Shown here piece after piece: positions 16,794 to 20,654 of a stretch of 20,654 bases of DNA; position 1 is the first letter of the stretch; each line of letters starts with the position of its first letter. Position numbers and translations under genes: made by a program. The notes beneath the pieces were generated by a model. That model did no database searches, was not told where the DNA came from, and was given only the letters and a program-made list of their open reading frames with translations. This DNA is from an uncultured Succinatimonas sp. Its GTDB lineage: Bacteria > Pseudomonadota > Gammaproteobacteria > Enterobacterales > Succinivibrionaceae. The DNA is taken from NCBI GenBank assembly GCA_905201175.1, contig CAJKNC010000017.1, positions 1 through 20,654 of the forward strand, in the 5' to 3' direction.

Positions 16794-17495
16794 ATGTATA
16801 AGAAAAATATTATGGCAGCATTTTTAACTGTGATACTGCTGACAGGCTGTGCAACTCAAAATACTGATTATGTAGATCCGGACTTAAAAAAAAGCGGCGC
16901 TCATTTTTTCTCGGAATCTGGCTTTACCTCTTGTGCTATGGGGGCAGGAATCGGCGTTTTAGCTTGTCTGGTTTCCGATGTAGATAATAAGCTTGCCTGC
17001 TCTGCCATAGCCGGAGCTGGCGGCTGCATAATCGGTATGTCTGCAAATTACATATTTGATAATGTTAGAGCTAATTATGCTAATGCCGAACAGCAATTAG
17101 ATGCTACATCAGATTTAGTTAAAGAGGATATCGCGGCTGTTGCTGATGTTAAAAAAGCTACTGAGAATTTAATTGAGCGGGATAAAAAAGCCATATCTGA
17201 TTTAGAGGCTCAGTATCAGGATAAAAAGAGCTCAAAAAGTGCTTTGGATAAGAAAATCAAAGAGATTGACGCTAATATTGCTTACATAAAAGAGAAATTA
17301 CAGATTTTAGATAAAAAAATTGATTCCTATGATTATGCAAAAAATAAGTATGAAAAAGAAAATCTTTCAGAAAGCGAGCTAAATAAGCTTCATAAGCTTG
17401 AGGATAATATTGCAGCTCTGAAAGCAGAGCGTGATAGCCTATATGCGCTCTCTGAAACATATACATCTCAACGTAATCGTTTAGCTCAAGGTTAG
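16794..17495 (+). CDS. Lipoprotein with glycine-rich segment and coiled coil
   Basis: A 233 aa lipoprotein precursor. The signal peptide ends in the lipobox LTGC, with Cys19 as the lipidated residue. Residues about 46-90 form a Gly/Ala/Cys-rich hydrophobic stretch (AMGAGIGVLACL, AIAGAGGCIIGM) of the glycine-zipper kind that can insert in or pack against a membrane. The rest, about 95-230, is strongly coiled coil (DLEAQYQDKKSSK, LEDNIAALKAERDSL). I choose ATG 16794, with GGGGAAG at 16784-16790 just ahead, over an in-frame upstream ATG at 16704 inside srfA: only the shorter form starts with a signal peptide. No residue Asp follows Cys19 (Ala-Thr-Gln does), so outer-membrane sorting is expected. 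It could be the counterpart of TagQ, the outer-membrane lipoprotein of the TagQRST module, a role it may share with the next gene. Confidence 0.85.
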   Translation: MYKKNIMAAFLTVILLTGCATQNTDYVDPDLKKSGAHFFSESGFTSCAMGAGIGVLACLVSDVDNKLACSAIAGAGGCIIGMSANYIFDNVRANYANAEQQLDATSDLVKEDIAAVADVKKATENLIERDKKAISDLEAQYQDKKSSKSALDKKIKEIDANIAYIKEKLQILDKKIDSYDYAKNKYEKENLSESELNKLHKLEDNIAALKAERDSLYALSETYTSQRNRLAQG

Positions 17496-17500
17496 AAGAT

Positions 17501-17995
17501 ATGCAAGTTAAATTATTGTCTGTTGTACTTTTAAGCTTTTCTTTAAGTGCCTGTACTATGACTCCTGAGGAGTGCGATCCCTCTATAAGTGATCCTAGTC
17601 TCTTAGATAAGATGGGATGCGTATTTTCAGGATCTTATGAACAGCGCATCGAGAACAAAAAAGCAGATATAAAAGCTCTTAGAGAGGAACAGCAGAGGTT
17701 GTTAGCGCAAAGCGAGCTCCTTATGGATGAAAGTGCTGCAGTTCGCGGGGACTATGAAAAAAAGGCTGAACTTTTAGACAGCCTTGAAAATGAGCTTTCG
17801 GCTATGCAAAGCCGTTTAGAAGAAAAACAAGCTTTAAATTCATCATTAAAGCAGAAATTTGCGCAGACTCAGGAGCAGATTGATTCTATGCGCAAAACTA
17901 AAGATGGGGCTTCAATTTTGCAAAAGCAGCAAGAGTATGAGGCTTTAAAGCGTGAGGTTTCTGATTTAAATGATGCTTTAGCAGGCAATATTTAA
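17501..17995 (+). CDS. Coiled-coil lipoprotein, TagQ candidate
   Basis: A 164 aa lipoprotein precursor with lipobox LSAC (Cys18). The mature N-terminus has a conserved-looking motif, EECDPSISDPSLLDKMGC followed by FSGSYEQRIENK, with two cysteines that could pair. From residue about 55 to the end it is a continuous coiled coil (IKALREEQQRLL, LDSLENELSAMQ). Thr-Met follow the lipidated Cys, so outer-membrane sorting is expected. The gene begins five bases after the previous stop and is the last of the cluster; a hairpin follows within 11 bases of its stop. I believe I have seen the CDP...GC...SGSY pattern in small lipoproteins next to SrfB or type VI regulatory genes, but cannot confirm it here. 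Likely a structural or sensor component at the outer membrane, perhaps forming a heteromeric coiled coil with the preceding lipoprotein or the SUMF1 protein. Confidence 0.83.
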   Translation: MQVKLLSVVLLSFSLSACTMTPEECDPSISDPSLLDKMGCVFSGSYEQRIENKKADIKALREEQQRLLAQSELLMDESAAVRGDYEKKAELLDSLENELSAMQSRLEEKQALNSSLKQKFAQTQEQIDSMRKTKDGASILQKQQEYEALKREVSDLNDALAGNI

Positions 17996-18005
17996 ATATA
18001 TTTTA

Positions 18006-18075
18006 TTTAAGCCCGTTGCCGCGGGCTTAAAGCTCTATCTTATAGGCTTTTTATAACTAAGCCTTAGGCCTTTTT
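18006..18075 (+). terminator. Hairpins ending the srf/tag-like operon
   Basis: A perfect 10-bp stem (TTTAAGCCCG at 18006-18015, CGGGCTTAAA at 18022-18031, six-base loop) begins 11 bases after the last stop codon, but it lacks a strong T run. A second, weaker stem (AGGCTT at 18044-18049 with AAGCCT at 18059-18064) is followed by TAGGCCTTTTT. Together they probably end transcription. Confidence 0.65.
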
Positions 18076-18080
18076 ATGCT

Positions 18081-18369
18081 TTTACAACCGTTTGCAAATA
18101 TAAATTATTTTTTTACAAGTTCATCAAAAACGATGGACTATACTGTTTTACCGCGTTGCTTGTTATAACTGTTGCATATTTCTATGCACTTTTATTCGGC
18201 AAATCTAAAAATAATCCCATTTTCTTTCCCACACGTATTTAAGCAAGACTCTGCCGGTTTTCCGGACATAAGAGATTGCACCATATTTAAGTTAACAATT
18301 GGTTACAAAAAGCGGATTCGGCTTAATCTTTAATTTTTATTTTTGTTCCGGTTTTAACGATGTTTTAAC
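18081..18369. other. Non-coding stretch at the composition change
   Basis: No convincing gene or RNA gene is visible between the operon terminator and the next gene's terminator. It holds a six-base inverted repeat (TGCATA at 18173-18178, TATGCA at 18183-18188, loop TTTC) and a nine-base direct repeat GTTTTAACG at 18351-18359 and 18362-18370. The DNA is AT-rich here and turns GC-richer from about 18,380. I see no tRNA, integrase or insertion-sequence end. Confidence 0.5.
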
Positions 18370-18404
18370 GTAAGAAAAAGTCCCGGAAACAGACTCCCGG
18401 GACT
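18370..18404 (-). terminator. Intrinsic terminator of the small lipoprotein gene
   Basis: Read on the minus strand, an 8-bp GC-rich stem (AGTCCCGG on the minus strand pairing with CCGGGACT; plus-strand arms 18379-18386 and 18397-18404, ten-base loop) is followed at once by TTTTTCTTACG. It lies 20 bases beyond the stop codon of the gene at 18424-18834. Confidence 0.85.
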
Positions 18405-18423
18405 GACTGCGTTTCGGCAGAAA

Positions 18424-18834
18424 TCAGCGGGCGACGCAATCGTTGCCGCGCCACTTCCAGCCGGTGATGATACCGTCCTGAATCAGGAATGCGGTCTGGC
18501 AGATTTCCTCGACCTGATAGCCGAAAGTCTGGCTGTAGGGGCCAAAGTCATAGTTGTCCATAAACGGCGAATAGAGCACGGTATCGCTCGGCTGGGCGCC
18601 GGTCGTGTTGTAAATGTAGTATTCAGACGGCACATAGACGTTATTGGCCTTGGTATAGGTTATAATCTTGTCGCCGTTGTCCAGAATGCGGGTTGCGCTC
18701 GGGCGGCCCCATTTGGCGACCAGCGAACTTTCGGTCTTGCCGACCCAGCCGGCCAGCTTCCGGTCGTATTTTTCCGACGTGGCACAGGCAAACAGAAACA
18801 TTACCAGCACCAAAGCAAAAGAAACTTTCTTCAT
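18424..18834 (-). CDS. Small lipoprotein, unknown function
   Basis: A 136 aa lipoprotein precursor: MKKVSFALVLVMFLFACATS has a basic start, a hydrophobic core and lipobox LFAC with Cys17. The mature part has VGKTESSLVAKWGRPSATR, of the short type common in small outer-membrane lipoproteins such as the SmpA/OmlA-like fold (a loose resemblance). It ends with a Cys-containing tail (EEICQTAF, GNDCVAR). I place the start at 18834 because a strong AGGGAGGA lies just upstream on that strand; an in-frame ATG at 18888 would bury the signal peptide 18 residues inside. It is transcribed away from surE and has its own terminator. Base composition is clearly GC-richer than the srf cluster. Function unknown. 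Confidence 0.82.
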   Translation of the reverse strand: MKKVSFALVLVMFLFACATSEKYDRKLAGWVGKTESSLVAKWGRPSATRILDNGDKIITYTKANNVYVPSEYYIYNTTGAQPSDTVLYSPFMDNYDFGPYSQTFGYQVEEICQTAFLIQDGIITGWKWRGNDCVAR

Positions 18835-18904
18835 TGTCTTCCTCCCTGAAATTGCGTTTTCAGAGTCCAGATAATCGTTAAAGCGCAAATTTCAATTAAA
18901 ACCA

Positions 18905-18933
18905 TTGAATAGTGGCGATTTCTGTTTCATATT
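18905..18933 (+). promoter_or_regulatory. Possible sigma70-type promoter of surE
   Basis: TTGAAT at 18905-18910 and CATATT at 18928-18933 are 17 bases apart, each matching four of six consensus bases, about 28 bases before the surE start. It lies in the 127-base gap between two divergent genes, where a promoter is expected. Confidence 0.35.
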
Positions 18934-18961
18934 ATGAATTATTGCAACCAAAGGAGCGCTC

Positions 18962-19780
18962 ATGTTTTTTAAGCCGATATCAGACCTGAAAAATGCCCGG
19001 ATTCTCATATGCAACGACGACGGCATTGATGCCGAAGGCATAAAAATTCTGGAAGAGGAAACCCGCAAAATCTGCGGCGACGTCTGGGTAGCCGCGCCGG
19101 ACCGACAAAAAAGCAGTTCCGGGCATGCACATGTGTCGTCAATGCTGCTGCCGCGTGACTGCGCTTCCGCAGAAGAAGTCAGACAGATAAAAAAAATCGA
19201 CGACTGGCATTTTGTCATCGACGGCACGCCGGGCGACTGCGTCTATATGGCTCTGCGTTTTCTTTTTCGCGACAAACATCCCGACTTGCTGCTGTCCGGC
19301 GTCAACTTCGGGCGCAATCTTGCCGAAGACGTTACCTACTCGGGCACAATCGGCGCGGCTATGGAAGGCATCATCCGCGGCGTACCTGCCATTGCCTTTT
19401 CACAGCATATGGGGAAAAACGCCCGTCAAGACTGGGACGCATCCCGACATTTTATCCGGCCGCTGCTTGAACGGCTGACAAAATTTTCCTTCCCGATGAA
19501 TACGCTGGTTAACGTCAATTTTCCCGACTGCCCGGCAGACGAAGTCCGCGGCGTCAAGCTCTCGAGAATCGGCGAATGGCGCTTTACGGAGAATCCGCCG
19601 GAATACAAACTTCGCTGCCGGCGAAACTATACCGGACAGGAAACGGAAAAATCCGATTATCCTGCCGATTATGAGGTTGTTGCTGAAAACAAAATTTCGG
19701 TAACGCCAATCAGCATCGACCTGACCGATTATGCCAGTCTTCCGCGGCTGGCCGACATTTTGAAAGACATTAAAGTTTAG
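18962..19780 (+). CDS. surE: 5'/3'-nucleotidase SurE
   Basis: SurE hydrolyses 5'- and 3'-nucleoside monophosphates and short polyphosphate, using a divalent metal in the cytoplasm. At 272 aa it is near the usual 250-260 plus a short extension. The family motifs are in place: NDDGIDAEG with metal ligands Asp19 and Asp20; APDRQKS with probable ligand Ser51; GTPGDCV at 88-94; and SGVNFGRN with Asn115, running into DVTYSGTIGAAMEG. The start MFFKPISDLKNARILICNDDG, with a lead-in before the usual ARIL strand, reads like alphaproteobacterial SurE. GGAG lies just before ATG 18962. The usual surE neighbours (pcm, nlpD, serS, truD) are absent, at least inside this window. The 3' end overlaps the convergent lipoprotein gene by 11 bases. 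Its base composition differs sharply from the srf cluster. Confidence 0.95.
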   Translation: MFFKPISDLKNARILICNDDGIDAEGIKILEEETRKICGDVWVAAPDRQKSSSGHAHVSSMLLPRDCASAEEVRQIKKIDDWHFVIDGTPGDCVYMALRFLFRDKHPDLLLSGVNFGRNLAEDVTYSGTIGAAMEGIIRGVPAIAFSQHMGKNARQDWDASRHFIRPLLERLTKFSFPMNTLVNVNFPDCPADEVRGVKLSRIGEWRFTENPPEYKLRCRRNYTGQETEKSDYPADYEVVAENKISVTPISIDLTDYASLPRLADILKDIKV

Positions 19781-20009
19781 GTTGGGCGCAGATTTCCAGT
19801 TCACGGCGGAGTTTGTCCACGCGCCCTATCCATTCCCAGGTTGCGGATAGTTTTTCGGCGGAAATCTGTTCCAGCTCGGAGGCCACTTTCGCACCGGCGA
19901 CAGGATAACGCGGGCAGTAGTTATAATTCGTTGCGGCGCATGAGCTCAAGCAGCTCAGCACGGGAAGCATTAGGGCGCGAATAAATATCCGCTTTCCGAC
20001 GTTCGACAT
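19770..20009 (-). CDS. Small lipoprotein nested against upstream gene, o-spanin-like
   Basis: A 79 aa lipoprotein precursor with lipobox LSSC (Cys24), followed by a short mature part containing CPRYP and a helical tail. Its first 89 bases overlap the end of the preceding 68 aa gene in another frame. A strong ribosome site (GGAGGT on the minus strand, 20018-20023) inside that gene is eight bases before the ATG, showing that this out-of-frame gene is truly translated. A lipoprotein gene starting inside the frame of a small membrane-anchored protein is the classical arrangement of phage Rz/Rz1 spanins, which disrupt the outer membrane at lysis. The partner is unusually short for an i-spanin, and no holin or endolysin is visible, so this may be a prophage remnant or a different envelope pair. 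It overlaps the surE end by 11 bases. Confidence 0.72.
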   Translation of the reverse strand: MSNVGKRIFIRALMLPVLSCLSSCAATNYNYCPRYPVAGAKVASELEQISAEKLSATWEWIGRVDKLRRELEICAQPKL

Positions 20010-20127
20010 ATCTGATTACCTCCTTTTCCCTGACCAGTGTTTCAATTTTGCAGCTGCTGCGTCCCAAACGGTAGAACAAGGCGCAGACAAGCGCCGCCCC
20101 AAAGACGGCAAAGATGATTTTCGACAT
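19921..20127 (-). CDS. Small membrane-anchored protein, i-spanin-like
   Basis: A 68 aa protein with a single N-terminal membrane helix (about residues 3-19, IIFAVFGAALVCALF) followed by a charged helix (IETLVREKEVIRYVERRK) and the tail IYSRPNASRAELLELMRRNEL, cut here as SRPNASRAELLELM. The small size, N-in topology and charged coiled-coil-like helix fit an inner-membrane spanin, as does the lipoprotein gene embedded in its end. Known Rz proteins are about twice as long, so the assignment is tentative. AAGGAA precedes the ATG by seven bases. A terminator hairpin lies only 25 bases upstream of the start, so any transcript reaching this gene from further up must read through it. Confidence 0.68.
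   Translation of the reverse strand: MSKIIFAVFGAALVCALFYRLGRSSCKIETLVREKEVIRYVERRKADIYSRPNASRAELLELMRRNEL
20018..20023 (-). promoter_or_regulatory. Internal ribosome site for the overlapping lipoprotein
   Basis: GGAGGT on the minus strand, eight bases ahead of the ATG at 20009, inside the coding frame of the 68 aa protein. It decides that the out-of-frame gene is real and fixes its start. Confidence 0.75.
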
Positions 20128-20145
20128 TGGATTTCCTTATATATG

Positions 20146-20180
20146 ACACAAAAAAATCCGCCAATTATCAGGCGGATTTT
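20146..20180 (-). terminator. Terminator between membrane gene and spanin-like pair
   Basis: A perfect 10-bp stem (AAAATCCGCC at 20153-20162, GGCGGATTTT at 20171-20180, eight-base loop) is followed on the minus strand by a run of seven T including the stem end. It also has A/T-rich flanks on the plus strand and may work in both directions. It lies 78 bases after the stop of the 131 aa gene and 25 bases before the 68 aa gene. Confidence 0.85.
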
Positions 20181-20207
20181 AAATACACTTGCGGCAAGTG
20201 ATGTCTT

Positions 20208-20236
20208 TTTCTAACATAAAAGCGGAAACCTGTCAA
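20208..20236 (-). promoter_or_regulatory. Sigma70-type promoter upstream of the terminator
   Basis: On the minus strand a consensus -35 TTGACA (20236-20231) is 17 bases from TAGAAA (20213-20208; four of six). The predicted start, near 20,200, falls at a palindrome, CACTTG-CCG-CAAGTG at 20200-20186. The intrinsic terminator follows immediately, before the spanin-like genes, so this resembles an attenuated leader. Confidence 0.45.
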
Positions 20237-20257
20237 GGAAATTATTCCTACTGACTT

Positions 20258-20653
20258 TCAGAACAGAACACATTTTTGAACTGCATTCCATGTGAGGCAA
20301 TCTGTACGGCAAACATGCTGATCATAATCCCAAACATCCCCCTTGTCTATACAGCTATCCAGCCGGTGTGCTCTTCTAATATGAGTATTAAAAAAATACA
20401 TTTGTAAAAATACAGTGATAACTAAAACGGAAAATAAATAGTGTTTTAATTTGTAGTCAACAAATGTCCATAAAACTAAAATCCAACATAATGTTGTTAT
20501 GACAGCAACATACTGAACATGCGACATTTCAGCTTCTTGATTTTGAGTTATAAACGCTTCATAAATTAAAAAGACAATTAAAGGAAGAACAATTATTCCC
20601 TTAATTCCAATCAATAAAGCTTTTAGATATAAATTTTTGACTTGTTCTTTCAT
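20258..20653 (-). CDS. Three-helix membrane protein with Cys-rich C-terminus
   Basis: A 131 aa integral membrane protein with helices at about 12-34, 48-67 and 72-89, and a hydrophilic tail with four cysteines (101, 115, 119, 128) arranged as CIDKGDVWDY...C...C...C. Tails of the CxDxGxxWDY type recur in small bacterial membrane proteins of unknown function. If the N-terminus is inside, the Cys-rich tail lies in the periplasm, where disulfides could form. The start ATG is the last complete codon of the window, so its ribosome site cannot be seen and the gene could begin further out. The DNA is strongly AT-rich compared with the surE region, which hints at separate acquisition. No function can be assigned. 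Confidence 0.7.
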   Translation of the reverse strand: MKEQVKNLYLKALLIGIKGIIVLPLIVFLIYEAFITQNQEAEMSHVQYVAVITTLCWILVLWTFVDYKLKHYLFSVLVITVFLQMYFFNTHIRRAHRLDSCIDKGDVWDYDQHVCRTDCLTWNAVQKCVLF

Positions 20654-20654
20654 T

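Noticed and set aside
1..17995. A type VI secretion locus
   Set aside because: No sheath, Hcp, VgrG, TssJ/L/M, ClpV or kinase sequence is present; only the regulatory-type module resembles it.
17996..18424. tRNA, CRISPR array or insertion-sequence end at the composition break
   Set aside because: I looked for cloverleaf arms, regular spaced repeats and terminal inverted repeats with a transposase and saw none; only short hairpins and a nine-base repeat occur.
19400..19804. Minus-strand open frame of 134 codons opposite surE
   Set aside because: It lies over conserved SurE coding sequence and lacks a ribosome site; GC-rich DNA often gives such frames.

Overview
The window joins two stretches of DNA that look different. 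Bases 1 to about 18,000 are AT-rich (about 40% G+C by eye) with TTA-heavy leucine codons. They form one long, tightly packed plus-strand gene cluster of Gram-negative type, with lipoproteins, periplasmic proteins and an inner-membrane ABC transporter. The SrfABC families found here are typical of gammaproteobacteria, and the composition would suit a host-associated relative such as a Succinivibrionaceae member; that taxon is a guess. From about 18,370 to 20,130 the DNA is clearly richer in G+C and uses other codons. It holds a small lipoprotein gene, surE and an overlapping lipoprotein pair, with a SurE that reads as alphaproteobacterial. The last 400 bases are AT-rich again.

Layout of the main cluster: the 3' end of a Cys-paired Sel1-repeat protein; SrfB (actin/Hsp70-like ATPase fold); SrfC (dynamin-like GTPase motifs); a single-pass membrane protein; a secreted VWA protein resembling the non-kinase end of PpkA; a LolD/TagT-like ABC ATPase; an FtsX/TagS-like permease; a periplasmic SUMF1-fold (TagR-like) protein with a coiled coil; a membrane-anchored coiled-coil VWA protein; an SrfA-like membrane protein; and two coiled-coil lipoproteins. 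Genes are separated by -4 to +20 bases, and a hairpin follows the last one.

The most interesting reading is that this cluster fuses two modules usually discussed apart. One is the TagQRST/PpkA envelope-signalling module known from the Pseudomonas aeruginosa H1-type VI secretion system: PpkA-like VWA, then T, S, R and Q-like lipoproteins, in matching order. The other is the poorly understood SrfABC module. No kinase domain and no type VI structural gene is present. I infer an envelope-spanning machine: lipoproteins and periplasmic VWA/SUMF1 proteins sense or assemble, the ABC pair energises them, three bitopic proteins cross the inner membrane, and SrfB/SrfC are the cytoplasmic NTPases.

To the right of the cluster, after roughly 370 bases without a gene, come a minus-strand lipoprotein with a strong terminator, a divergent surE, a spanin-like overlapping pair on the minus strand preceded by an attenuator-like promoter/terminator arrangement, and a three-helix membrane protein at the window edge. 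The change in composition near 18.3 kb marks either an island border or an assembly join.
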